From Oxalobacteraceae bacterium UBA6018 (lineage in GTDB: Bacteria; Pseudomonadota; Gammaproteobacteria; Burkholderiales; Burkholderiaceae_D): DNA of 14,352 nt. The stretch covers positions 51,471 to 65,822 of the forward strand of contig DIZW01000107.1 of NCBI GenBank assembly GCA_002428015.1. The letters run 5' to 3'. A model generated the notes under the pieces. That model saw only the letters and a list, made by a program, of their open reading frames with translations, did no database searches and was not told the DNA's origin. The position numbers and the translations under genes are program-made. Shown here one piece after another: positions 6,393 through 13,465 of this stretch (its first letter is position 1; the number at the start of each line of letters is the position of its first letter).

Positions 6393-6983
6393 ATGATCAA
6401 CATTGCAGTGATCGTTGGAAGCACGCGGCCAGGGCGCAAGGCGCTGGAGGTGGCGAAGTGGGTGCACCGGATCGCCGTGTCGCGCAACGACGCCGTCTTC
6501 GAGCTGGTCGATATCGCCGACTTCAAGCTGCCGCTGCTGGACGAAGACGTCCCCCCATCGATGGGGCAATACAAGAAAGACCACACCAAGGCCTGGGCCG
6601 CGAAGATCTGCGCGGCCGACGGTTTCGTGTTCGTCACGCCCGAATACAACCACGGCACCTCGGCCGCGCTCAAGAACGCCATCGATTTCCTGTTCGCTGA
6701 ATGGAACAACAAGGCCGCTGGCTTTGTCGGCTACGGCAGTGCCGGTGCGGCGCGCGCTGTGGAGAGCCTGCGGCTGGTCATGGGCGAGCTGATGATTGCC
6801 GACGTCCGCTCGCAAGTCATGCTGTCACTGTTCACCGACTTCGAGAACTACGCCACGTTCAAGCCCGCCCCGCACCACGAAAAAGCCGTCAGCGCGATGC
6901 TCGACCAGCTCGTTGCGTGGAGCGGCGCGCTGCAGGGCTTGCGCGCGCATCGCGCCGACAGCGTGGCGGCGGTGGCCCCCTGA
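6393..6983 (+). CDS. NAD(P)H-dependent FMN reductase
   Basis: This 196-aa flavodoxin-like protein belongs to the NADPH-dependent FMN reductase family (PF03358: azoreductases, chromate and quinone reductases, SsuE-type enzymes). It transfers electrons from NAD(P)H to flavin, and often on to quinones, azo dyes or metals. The FMN-phosphate loop GSTRPGR is at 9-15 and the typical PEYNHGTSAALKNAID is at 83-98. Family length is about 180-200 residues, so it is complete. The ATG at 6393 is preceded by AAGGAGA six bases upstream, which excludes the longer frame from 6366. A TACAAT at 6310-6315 could be its -10 element, but I see no matching -35. It is divergent from the hydrolase gene. Confidence 0.93.
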   Translation: MINIAVIVGSTRPGRKALEVAKWVHRIAVSRNDAVFELVDIADFKLPLLDEDVPPSMGQYKKDHTKAWAAKICAADGFVFVTPEYNHGTSAALKNAIDFLFAEWNNKAAGFVGYGSAGAARAVESLRLVMGELMIADVRSQVMLSLFTDFENYATFKPAPHHEKAVSAMLDQLVAWSGALQGLRAHRADSVAAVAP

Positions 6984-7046
6984 CCCGCGTCGGCCGGTGC
7001 CCTGGTCGGTTAAAATGCGCGCCCGGTCCCTTATTTTTCCGCTCCC

Positions 7047-7715
7047 ATGCGCCCACTCCCGGCATCCGAGGCGCCACGCCGCCGCCTGGCCTGTGCCGCC
7101 TGTTTGCGGCCGGCGTCGGCCTGCCTGTGCCGCTTGGTCACGCCGGTCCAGAGCGACGTGGCCCTCGTCGTGTTACAGCATCCGCTTGAAGTGAGCAATG
7201 CGAAAGGCAGCGCGCGGCTGCTGCACCTGTGCGTGGACGGCAGCGAGATGCTGGGCGGGGAGCGTTTCGATCAAGCAGACCTCTCGGCGTTGCTGCACGC
7301 TGGCGCGCGCACGCCGGTGTTGTTGTACCCCGACACGCCGGATCACGCCGCGCTCGGGCTGCCGTTGCCGCCGTCATTACCGCCTGGCTTGCTGGAACAT
7401 CCGGCAACGCTGCGCCTCGTCGTGTTGGACGGAACCTGGCGCAAAAGCCGCAAGATGTTGTACCTCAATCCCGTACTGCAAGCGTTGCCGCGCCTGCCCT
7501 TGCGCGCCGTGCCGCCCTCGCACTACCGGGTGCGCAAGGCCCATGCGCCGGATCAGCTGTCGACCCTGGAAGCGAGTTGCTACGCGCTGGCCCAGATCGA
7601 AGGTGCGAGCGAAAAATTCCAGCCTGTGCTCGCGGCCTTCGATGCGTTTGTTGACATGATTGAGCGGCATCAGCAGGCTGGCCGGAATAGCGAGGCGACC
7701 GCGAACAGCGCTTGA
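7047..7715 (+). CDS. DTW-domain protein, probable tRNA-uridine aminocarboxypropyltransferase
   Basis: This 222-aa protein of the DTW family uses S-adenosylmethionine to place a 3-amino-3-carboxypropyl group on uridine in tRNA (acp3U, as for E. coli TapT at U47). An N-terminal metal-binding-like cysteine cluster CAACLRPASACLC (C16, C19, C26, C28) is followed by LQHPLEVSNAKGSARLLHLC and the signature DGTW at 128-131 (VVLDGTWRKSRKM). The family assignment is firm. Which tRNA position it modifies is not, because the LQHPLEVSNAKG segment differs from E. coli TapT as I remember it. There is no good ribosome site before the ATG at 7047; TAAAAT (7011-7016) may be a -10 element, giving a short leader. 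Its stop codon overlaps the -35 box of the following gene. Confidence 0.88.
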   Translation: MRPLPASEAPRRRLACAACLRPASACLCRLVTPVQSDVALVVLQHPLEVSNAKGSARLLHLCVDGSEMLGGERFDQADLSALLHAGARTPVLLYPDTPDHAALGLPLPPSLPPGLLEHPATLRLVVLDGTWRKSRKMLYLNPVLQALPRLPLRAVPPSHYRVRKAHAPDQLSTLEASCYALAQIEGASEKFQPVLAAFDAFVDMIERHQQAGRNSEATANSA

Positions 7716-7740
7716 TCGCCGGCGGCGGTCGGCGTAATAT
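7712..7740 (+). promoter_or_regulatory. Promoter of the radical SAM gene
   Basis: TTGATC (7712-7717) and TAATAT (7735-7740) are 17 bases apart. The -35 box overlaps the stop of the preceding DTW gene. Transcription would start near 7747, so the ATG at 7746 cannot be the start of the downstream gene and the ATG at 7773 is favoured. Confidence 0.5.
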
Positions 7741-7760
7741 ACTGTATGTTTGTACAGTAT
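7739..7760. promoter_or_regulatory. LexA (SOS) box
   Basis: CTGTATGTTTGTACAG (7742-7757) fits the LexA consensus CTG-N10-CAG. The dyad extends to 8-bp perfect arms, ATACTGTA and TACAGTAT, around a 6-base centre. It begins within the -10 region and covers the expected start site of the radical SAM gene, an ideal place for repression by LexA. The gene should therefore be induced by DNA damage. To my recollection the homologue PA0069 is a member of the Pseudomonas aeruginosa LexA regulon. Confidence 0.88.
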
Positions 7761-7772
7761 CGAGAGGACGCC

Positions 7773-8942
7773 ATGGGCTGTTCTGACAAGGAATTCGACG
7801 AGCGCGTCATGCTGGCGCCACGTCCGCTGGCCGCGCGCAAGGGACGGGGCGCCGTCAGCAATTTGCAGGGGCGTTACGAGGTGCATGGCCGGGAGGGCTT
7901 CGACGATGGCTGGGAGCAGGCCGGCGAGGACGACGAGGAGCTGGCGCCGTTCAAGACCCAGGTCATGGACGAGTACGCTAAAACTATCCTCAGCCGCAAC
8001 AGTTCTCCGGACATTCCGTTTAACGTCTCGCTCAACCCCTACCGCGGCTGCGAACATGGCTGCATCTACTGTTTCGCGCGGCCCACGCATAGCTATCTTG
8101 GACTGTCGCCAGGGCTCGATTTCGAAAGCCGCCTGTTCGCCAAGGTCAACGCGCCCGACCTCCTGCGGCGCGAGCTGGCGCGCGTTTCCTACGTTCCCCA
8201 GCCGATCGCCGTGGGTGTCAACACCGATGCCTACCAGCCGTGCGAGCGGGAGCGCAGGATCACGCGGCGTGTGCTTGAAGTGCTGCACGACTGCGAACAC
8301 CCGGTGGCGCTCATTTCCAAGTCTTCCCTCATCGAGCGCGACGTCGACCTGATCGCACCCATGGCCGCCAAGCGGCAAGCGATCGCCGCCATCACGCTCA
8401 CCACGCTCGACGCTTCCATTTCGCGCACGCTGGAGCCGCGCGCGGCGGCGCCCGCCCGGCGCCTGCGCACGATCCGCGCGCTCACCGACGCCGGCATCCC
8501 CGTGCGCGTCAGCGTGGCGCCCGTGATCCCCTTCGTCACCGAGCCTGAGCTCGAAAGAGTGCTGGAAGCGGCGCGCGATGCCGGCGCGGTCAGCGCCCAC
8601 TATGTCGTGCTGCGCCTGCCGTGGGAAGTCAACCCGCTGTTCCAACAATGGCTGGAGGCCCACTTTCCCGAGCGGGCGCAGCGAGTCATGAACCGGGTCC
8701 GCGAAATGCGCGGAGGTAAGGATTACGATAGCGACTTCAGCACCAGGATGCACGGCGAAGGCGTCTGGGCCGACCTGATTCGCCAGCGCTTCGTCAAGGC
8801 GGCGGACCGGCTCGGCATGAACCTGGCTAGCGGGCGCTTTGCCGAGTTGGATACGTCGCGTTTCAAGCGGCCCACCGTCGTGCCGCCGTCGCCGACCAAA
8901 CAATGTGGCAACGCGACCGGGCAGCTGGATTTGTTTTCCTAA
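7773..8942 (+). CDS. PA0069-family radical SAM protein (spore-photoproduct-lyase-like)
   Basis: This 389-aa radical S-adenosylmethionine protein has the 4Fe-4S motif C-x3-C-x2-C at C93, C97 and C100 (NPYRGCEHGCIYCFARPTH). An SPL-like core follows (GVNTDAYQPCERERRITRRV, then LISKSSLIERDVDL and APVIPFVTE). This family (PA0069, Rv2578c) resembles spore photoproduct lyase, which repairs thymine dimers, but its reaction is not established. I chose the ATG at 7773, preceded by GAGAGGA, because the longer frame starts inside the LexA box. The C-terminal QLDLFS-type end is typical of the family. A LexA box controls it, which supports a role in DNA damage repair or tolerance. It appears to be a single-gene unit. 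Confidence 0.92.
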   Translation: MGCSDKEFDERVMLAPRPLAARKGRGAVSNLQGRYEVHGREGFDDGWEQAGEDDEELAPFKTQVMDEYAKTILSRNSSPDIPFNVSLNPYRGCEHGCIYCFARPTHSYLGLSPGLDFESRLFAKVNAPDLLRRELARVSYVPQPIAVGVNTDAYQPCERERRITRRVLEVLHDCEHPVALISKSSLIERDVDLIAPMAAKRQAIAAITLTTLDASISRTLEPRAAAPARRLRTIRALTDAGIPVRVSVAPVIPFVTEPELERVLEAARDAGAVSAHYVVLRLPWEVNPLFQQWLEAHFPERAQRVMNRVREMRGGKDYDSDFSTRMHGEGVWADLIRQRFVKAADRLGMNLASGRFAELDTSRFKRPTVVPPSPTKQCGNATGQLDLFS

Positions 8943-9053
8943 ATGAGGGTGGGGCAGGGGAGAGGAGCACCGCCATGGGTGTAGCAGACGAGGCCAGTAC
9001 GACCTGGCGCACAGGGGAAAAGAAGGCGGGACGTTCTGCAGTCGATACGGTGC

Positions 9054-9620
9054 CTACTTGGCGAAGTCCGCAAGATGCCGCTCGATCGCGAACACGTGGG
9101 CGTCGTCCTGGCCCAGTTCGCGCAGGGCGTGCGCGAGATCGAGCAGGTAGTCGCGATTGCGTCCGCTAGGCCCGCTGGCGCTGGCGATCTGGCGCGCAAT
9201 ATCGCGCTCGGTGGCGGCGCCGAGGAAAGCTGCATTGTCTTCGGTCGCGATGTACACCAGGCCTTCGACGGTGTCGCCGTCGTCGAAGCGGATGTCGGTT
9301 GCAAGACGCAGGTAGCCGTTCTTTTCGCGGTGGTCGAGATGGGCGAACACTTCGGGTGTGATCAGGTAAGCCATGCCCGCGCATAGTGCGCCCGGCGCGG
9401 GCACCAGCGTGACGACGCGTCCCGGTGCCGCCTCGGTGCCGCGGTGGTCGTGCGAGCCCTGCCAGAATCGGCGCGCCCAGTTCGCGATGCTGGCGGGGCG
9501 CCGCTCGATGTAAGGAAAGTCAGCCTTGAAGATGAGCGAACCGTAACCGAACAGCCACACGCTGTGATGGGCGTCGAATTTGTCCATGCGCTGGTTGATC
9601 GTGATGGTATTGAGTGACAT
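9054..9620 (-). CDS. ChaC-like gamma-glutamylcyclotransferase
   Basis: This 188-aa protein of the ChaC family cleaves glutathione to 5-oxoproline and Cys-Gly in the cytosol. The start motif WLFGYGSLIFKADFPYIERR is the substrate-binding YGSL loop. It is followed by RRFWQGSHDHRGTEAAPGRV, the acidic REKNGYLR segment that holds the probable catalytic Glu, and the typical C-terminal IASASGPSGRNRDYLLDLAHA. The ATG at 9620 gives a normal family length; a GGAAAA lies about 10 bases upstream. The ATG at 9587, just before the conserved part, is an alternative, and the longer frame to 9713 is unlikely. No neighbouring partner gene points to a more specific role, and no terminator is evident between it and the radical SAM gene (8943-9053). 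Confidence 0.9.
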   Translation of the reverse strand: MSLNTITINQRMDKFDAHHSVWLFGYGSLIFKADFPYIERRPASIANWARRFWQGSHDHRGTEAAPGRVVTLVPAPGALCAGMAYLITPEVFAHLDHREKNGYLRLATDIRFDDGDTVEGLVYIATEDNAAFLGAATERDIARQIASASGPSGRNRDYLLDLAHALRELGQDDAHVFAIERHLADFAK

Positions 9621-9733
9621 AAGCAGGTTTTCCGAAGGCGGCAGAACAAGCGAAAAGTGACGAGCGCATGGGTGAAACGGCGCTAAGCAATGGAGCGAAT
9701 ACGCGCGAAACAATTATTGTGCCGCCGCCAGCA

Positions 9734-9761
9734 ATTATATCGGTGGCGATGCATTTGCAAA
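9734..9761 (-). promoter_or_regulatory. Candidate promoter of the ChaC-like gene
   Basis: On the minus strand a perfect TATAAT (plus 9734-9739) follows TTTGCA (plus 9756-9761) with a 16-base spacer. It would give a 5' leader of about 105 bases before the start at 9620. Confidence 0.5.
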
Positions 9762-10002
9762 CTGCGCCATGGTGACGAATTGTTTCAAGCGCGAAGGCGT
9801 CGAGGTGTTTGCCTGATATCGGCCTTCAAGCACGTCAGCCGCACCGTCGCGACGCTGATCGTTGCGTGACTGGCCATCACCACGGCGGGAGGCCGCCCCG
9901 GTGGAGGTTCGCCAGGGCGTAGCGCCAGCGCGGGAAGCTCGCCAGCCCTGGCAAGCACAGCACCGCTGTATCCGGCGTGACTTCATGCTGCCGGCAAGGT
10001 AG

Positions 10003-10109
10003 GATTGATACGAGATCCTGACAAACTGATACGAGAGCCTGATGGATTGATACGGGTCACTTGCCGGATCGATACGAGTGCCTGACGGATTTATTCGAGA
10101 GCTTGGCAG
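10003..10109 (+). repeat. Five degenerate 21-bp tandem repeats
   Basis: Units lie at 10003-10023, 10024-10044, 10045-10066, 10067-10087 and 10088-10109 (lengths 21, 21, 22, 21, 22). The approximate consensus is GATTGATACGAGAGCCTGAC; the core TGATACGAG is kept in two units and in one-mismatch form in units 3-4, while unit 5 is more degraded. The period is two helical turns, so the cores face the same side of the DNA. The array lies in a gene-free stretch (9621-10187) and ends 78 bases before the VOC gene. Apart from this array and the ChaC promoter I see nothing certain in that stretch; a GCCAGGG/CCCTGGC dyad around 9925-9955 is noted. Confidence 0.75.
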
Positions 10110-10187
10110 CTTGGCTGGCATTGGAACTCTAGTTTTTTAACGATACTTCGTTTTGTAGTCAGTGGCGGGGTGTCCTCGGAGGACGGC

Positions 10188-10721
10188 ATGCAGATCAAAC
10201 GAATTCACCACGTAGCGTACCGCTGCAAGGACGCCAAGCAAACGGTCGAGTGGTACGTCAAGTACCTGAATATGGACTTCGTGCTCGCCATCGCCGAGGA
10301 TCAGGTTCCCTCTACCGGCGCTCCCGATCCGTATATGCATGTGTTTCTCGACGCCGGCATGGGCAACATCCTGGCGTTCTTCGAACTGCCGAATCAGGCG
10401 CCGATGGGCCGTGACGAAAACACCCCGGCATGGGTGCAGCACCTGGCGCTGGAAGTGGGATCGATGGAGGACCTGCTCGCTACCAAGACGCGTCTCGAGG
10501 CGGATGGCATCGACGTGATCGGTCCGACCAACCACACCATTTTCAAGTCCATCTATTTCTTCGATCCTAACGGGCACCGGCTTGAGCTGGCGGTCAATAC
10601 CGGCACCCCCGATATGCTGCAACGACTTGATGCCGTCAAATGGGATATGCTTGAGGAGTGGTCGCGCACCCGCAAGGCGCCCAAGCATGCAGCCTGGATG
10701 CACGCGCCTGACCCAGGATGA
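10188..10721 (+). CDS. VOC-family (glyoxalase/dioxygenase-like) protein
   Basis: This 177-aa single VOC-fold protein begins MQIKRIHHVAYRCKDAKQTV. The likely metal ligands are His8 (HHVAY), His85 (WVQHLALEV) and Glu133 (GHRLELA), with the FDPNGHRLEL signature at 125-134. VOC proteins bind Fe, Mn, Zn or Ni and include glyoxalase I, extradiol dioxygenases and epimerases. The C-terminal tail (DAVKWDMLEEWSRTRKAPKH) is characteristic of this subgroup, whose reaction I cannot name. The ATG at 10188 has GGAGGA five bases upstream, so the GTG at 10170 is not needed. Maleylacetoacetate isomerase lies 252 bases downstream on the same strand, which suggests a role in tyrosine, homogentisate or gentisate catabolism. 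The gap 10722-10973 has no gene, only a GC-rich 7-bp hairpin (10839-10859) without a T-run. Confidence 0.88.
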   Translation: MQIKRIHHVAYRCKDAKQTVEWYVKYLNMDFVLAIAEDQVPSTGAPDPYMHVFLDAGMGNILAFFELPNQAPMGRDENTPAWVQHLALEVGSMEDLLATKTRLEADGIDVIGPTNHTIFKSIYFFDPNGHRLELAVNTGTPDMLQRLDAVKWDMLEEWSRTRKAPKHAAWMHAPDPG

Positions 10722-10973
10722 AATTGCCGCGCTAAAGCCCCGCGGACGCAACGACAAGCTCATCGTGGGGACCGTCACTTGCGCCGTGTCGGTGACATCG
10801 GGATGGCGGCTGCGTTACGCATGTGCGACATAGCGGCGAGCGCGCACTTTGGGCGCGCTTCGAGCGGTTTCGCGGATGCGCTCTCAATGTGTGAGTTGGT
10901 GCGCGCAGAAGATGCGCGCAGCAGAATGTCGGTCCGCCGATAAACCCGTTCGAGCATACTGCAAGGATGACGC

Positions 10974-11618
10974 ATGAAACTTTATAGCTATTTTCGCAGC
11001 TCCGCCGCTTATCGCGTGCGCATCGCGCTCAATCTCAAGGGAATCCCTTGGGAAACGGTGCCTGTGCACTTGCTCAAGCACGGCGGTGAGCACCTGGATG
11101 AGCAATATCGCCAAATCAATCCTGCTCGGATGGTGCCGGTACTCGATGACGACGGTGCCATCCTGACGCAGTCGCTGGCGATCATGGAGTATCTTGACGA
11201 GACGCATCCGACGCCGCCGTTGTTGCCTTCGGACCCGCTCGGTCGTGCGCGCGTACGCGCGCTGGCCCAGACGATCGCGTGCGACGTCCACCCGCTCAAC
11301 AACTTGCGGGTTCTACGCTATCTGGTCGGTACGCTGGGCGTGGACGAGGAGGCGAAGAACGCCTGGTACGTTCACTGGCTGCAGCAGGCGCTCCCGGTGT
11401 TGGAGGCCGAATTGGCCGGCAACCCGGCCACAGGTCGTTTCTGTCACGGGGATATCCCGACGATCGCCGATTGCTGCCTTATACCGCAGCTATTTAACGT
11501 GCGCCGATTTAATGTCGACTTGACGCCTTATCCGACTATCGTTCGCATCGACGCTGAATGCACGCAACTGCCGGCGTTTGTCGACGCGCATCCTGCGCGC
11601 CAGCCCGACGCTGAATAG
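10974..11618 (+). CDS. maiA: Maleylacetoacetate isomerase (zeta-class glutathione S-transferase)
   Basis: This 214-aa glutathione S-transferase of the zeta class isomerises maleylacetoacetate to fumarylacetoacetate (or maleylpyruvate to fumarylpyruvate) with glutathione as cofactor. The N-terminal thioredoxin-like domain starts MKLYSYFRSSAAYRVRIALN. The SS-x-x-x-RVR motif (S9, S10) is the zeta-class active site, in which the usual Cys is replaced by Ala here. RMVPVLDDDG and TQSLAIMEYLDE (glutathione binding) follow, and then the helical domain with VHPLNNLRVLRYL and DIPTIADCCLIPQ. Length is normal. AAGGA lies seven bases before the ATG. Homogentisate dioxygenase and fumarylacetoacetase are not in the window, so tyrosine versus gentisate pathway cannot be decided. 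Confidence 0.92.
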   Translation: MKLYSYFRSSAAYRVRIALNLKGIPWETVPVHLLKHGGEHLDEQYRQINPARMVPVLDDDGAILTQSLAIMEYLDETHPTPPLLPSDPLGRARVRALAQTIACDVHPLNNLRVLRYLVGTLGVDEEAKNAWYVHWLQQALPVLEAELAGNPATGRFCHGDIPTIADCCLIPQLFNVRRFNVDLTPYPTIVRIDAECTQLPAFVDAHPARQPDAE

Positions 11619-11852
11619 CAGACAGGCCGCGCCATGCCGCGCGGCTGTTGGCCAGCGCGACGTGCAGGCGCGGACGCCGGGCCGGCTTGGCCGTGAAACA
11701 AGCGACTCGGTGCCGCCAGTGTAAGCACGAGACCGCGGCGAACGGGACAGGCACGCGGACATTCTGGCCTGGTCCGGCGCGTGCCCGCGTCATGTTGTGC
11801 CCGGCGGCCTTGCCCCGCGCATGCCCACATCATCCCGTGCCCGGCAGCCCTG

Positions 11853-11881
11853 CCTTGCCCGGCCCACGCGGGCAGGCAAGG
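11853..11881. terminator. Hairpin between convergent maiA and CBS genes
   Basis: CCTTGCC (11853-11859) pairs with GGCAAGG (11875-11881), and inside it GCCC (11862-11865) pairs with GGGC (11870-11873). It lies between two genes that end towards each other, and so could act on both, but no T-run follows on either strand. The remainder of 11619-11906 is GC-rich and holds no gene that I can support. Confidence 0.35.
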
Positions 11882-11906
11882 GCAAAGCGCAAGCCGGCTG
11901 CCGCGA

Positions 11907-12350
11907 TTAGTGCGCTTGCGGCCGGTCCGGTTCGGATGGGGTGGAAATTTCCTGCAGCGCGTGATCGATGCCGGCCGAATGCTTGGTGGCCATGTCGCCC
12001 AGCGACACGATACCCACCAGGCTGTGCGACGCCTGGTCGACCACGGGCACGCGGCGAATCTGCACGTCGCCCATCTGGTCCAGCACCTCGTCCACGGTCT
12101 GGCTGGAATAGCAGGTGCGCACATCCGTGCTCATCACGTCGCCGACGCGGGTGCTTTCCGGCGCTTGGCCGGCGGCCGTCGAACGAACCGTAATGTCGCG
12201 GTCGGTGATCATGCCGACCAGCTTGTTACCGTCGACCACAGGGATAGAACCGATGTTGAATTCATCCATCATCTGCGCCGCGCGGCGCACGCTGTCTTCC
12301 GGCGAAATTTGCTGTACGTCGCGGGTCATCACGTCTTGAATCGTTTGCAT
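11907..12350 (-). CDS. Two-CBS-domain protein
   Basis: This 147-aa protein consists almost only of a CBS pair (Bateman module), which binds adenosine nucleotides such as AMP, ATP or SAM and acts as an energy or ligand sensor. CBS1 covers about residues 1-60 (MQTIQDVMTRDVQQISPEDS, then GSIPVVDGNKLVGMITDRDI). CBS2 covers about 68-125 (VGDVMSTDVRTCYSSQTVDE, then IRRVPVVDQASHSLVGIVSL). Both end with the G(I/M)(V/I)(S/T)xxD-type motif. The short tail is probably disordered. No catalytic or membrane domain is attached, as in the Hrp1-like stress proteins. The ATG at 12350 starts at the family's usual position, with GGAG nine bases upstream; the longer frame to 12593 is a run of improbable sequence. 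It is divergent from the UDG-like gene. Confidence 0.9.
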   Translation of the reverse strand: MQTIQDVMTRDVQQISPEDSVRRAAQMMDEFNIGSIPVVDGNKLVGMITDRDITVRSTAAGQAPESTRVGDVMSTDVRTCYSSQTVDEVLDQMGDVQIRRVPVVDQASHSLVGIVSLGDMATKHSAGIDHALQEISTPSEPDRPQAH

Positions 12351-12530
12351 TCGGGGTAACTCCAAAGTGTGGGATTGTGCAATGCGACGCCGTGGAACGA
12401 CGTCCTTCCAATCAGGCCGCACCATCATGCACGGATTTCGACATTGCCCGCGCATGGTTGAAATGACATTGCCGCCTGGGCCCGCCGCGCATGGCGGTCG
12501 GTACGCTACAATTTCGCCTTTCCCCGCTTC

Positions 12531-13319
12531 ATGCCCTCCATGCCATCCCCTCCGATACCCGCTCCTATCCTCGACGCGCTGGCGCGCGCCCATCCTTCAT
12601 GGCAGATCGCTTTGCGCGCCGGCCTGGAAGCGGTCGCCAGCGTCCAGCCCGATTATCTGCCGACCTTGGCGGCCGAACACTACTTGCCCACTGAGCAGCG
12701 CCTGTTCGCCGCCTTCACCCAACCGCTGTCGGAGGTGAAATACGTGCTGGTGGGCGAGGGGCCGTATCCGCGCGCCGACAGCGCGACCGGCGTATGCTTC
12801 ATGGATGGGGCCGTGGGCGACCTGTGGTGCGAGGGCGGCCTGGCCAAGCCGGTCAACAAGGCCACGTCACTGCGCAACTTCATGAAAATGCTGCTGGTGG
12901 CAGACGGCCGGCTCGACGCTGGCGACACCGGCGGCAGCGCCGTGGCCAAAGTGGCGGCGCGCGTGGACCAGGACGGCCTGGTCCGCACGCTCGCCGAGCT
13001 GCAGCGCAACCTGATGCGGCACGGCTTCCTGCTGCTCAACGCAGCGCTGGTGTTCCGTCCTCACGTGGCGCCGCCCGTCGAGGCACGCGCCTGGCTGCCA
13101 TTCCTGCGCACCGTGCTGGGCGCGCTAGCCGCGGTGCGGCCGGTGCCGACCTTGATTTTGTGGGGGAAGATTGCCGAGCAGCTCAGGCGCCTGCCCGAAA
13201 CGGAGCGCTTTCCGCAAGTCGTTTCCGAGCATCCATACAACCTGAGCTTTATCGAACACGCGCAAATGCAGGAGCTGTTCGGCCCGCTGCACTTGCTGCG
13301 CGCCTGTCCGGAGCACTGA
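12531..13319 (+). CDS. Uracil-DNA glycosylase superfamily protein with altered motif A
   Basis: This 262-aa protein shows the family 1 UDG layout. Motif A, normally GQDPYHG, is GEGPYPR (75-81). The stacking Phe is kept in TGVCF (F90), the loop segment NKATSLRNFMKMLL (109-122) follows, then the strand LLLNAALVF with Asn170 at the uracil-binding position, LILWGKIAEQ (208-217), and SEHPYNLSF with His234 in place of HPSPLS. The Asp that activates water in family 1 UDGs is thus Gly77, and Gln63 of E. coli UDG is Glu76. I recall a related group with GESPYPR, so this is probably a subfamily trait and not decay. A glycosylase using another residue, or a DNA-binding protein without catalysis, are both possible. 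There is no clear ribosome site; a TACAAT at 12507-12512 may be a -10 element. The ATG at 12540 is an alternative start. Confidence 0.85.
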   Translation: MPSMPSPPIPAPILDALARAHPSWQIALRAGLEAVASVQPDYLPTLAAEHYLPTEQRLFAAFTQPLSEVKYVLVGEGPYPRADSATGVCFMDGAVGDLWCEGGLAKPVNKATSLRNFMKMLLVADGRLDAGDTGGSAVAKVAARVDQDGLVRTLAELQRNLMRHGFLLLNAALVFRPHVAPPVEARAWLPFLRTVLGALAAVRPVPTLILWGKIAEQLRRLPETERFPQVVSEHPYNLSFIEHAQMQELFGPLHLLRACPEH

Positions 13320-13340
13320 CCATGCCGGCGGAGGGGCGCC

Positions 13341-13369
13341 AAGACAAAGCCTGTGTAATTTGCTATACT
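13341..13369 (+). promoter_or_regulatory. Promoter of iscR (extended -10)
   Basis: AAGACA (13341-13346) and TATACT (13364-13369) are spaced by 17 bases, and TGC precedes the -10 box (13361-13363), making an extended -10 element. The -10 overlaps the IscR site that starts at 13365. Confidence 0.6.
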
Positions 13370-13389
13370 TGACTAAATCGTTCAACTAA
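13365..13389 (+). promoter_or_regulatory. Type 1 IscR binding site
   Basis: The 25 bases starting ATACTTGACTAAATC and ending TTCAACTAA agree at 22 positions with the Escherichia coli type 1 IscR consensus (ATASYYGACT, RWWWY, AGTCRRSTAT) as I remember it. It overlaps the -10 box and the start site of the iscR promoter, so cluster-loaded IscR should repress its own operon, as in other proteobacteria. Confidence 0.8.
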
Positions 13390-13398
13390 TACGGGCTT

Positions 13399-13424
13399 TG
13401 ATGCTAGTGCATCAGCTGTTTTCT
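13399..13424 (+). other. Hairpin plus T-rich stretch in the iscR leader
   Basis: TGATGC (13399-13404) and GCATCA (13409-13414) form a 6-bp stem with loop TAGT, followed by a T-rich run (GCTGTTTTCTTT). It lies in the 5' untranslated region between the promoter and the iscR start. It resembles a weak terminator or attenuator, but may be chance. Confidence 0.3.
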
Positions 13425-13465
13425 TTGAGCGAAAGCAACATTTTACCACTGTGACCGGGGTTGTG

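Noticed and set aside
7377..8903. 508-residue minus-strand frame opposite the DTW and radical SAM genes
   Set aside because: It is antisense to two well-supported genes and spans the LexA-controlled promoter; arginine-rich shadow composition.
9735..10121. 128-residue minus-strand frame across the 21-bp repeats, with heptad-like SYQSIRLSYQFVRISYQS
   Set aside because: The peptide periodicity is a by-product of the 21-bp DNA repeat; no ribosome site and improbable composition.
10839..10859. Hairpin AGCGCGC/GCGCGCT between the VOC gene and maiA
   Set aside because: Only 7 bp in GC-rich DNA with no T-run; not enough to call a terminator.
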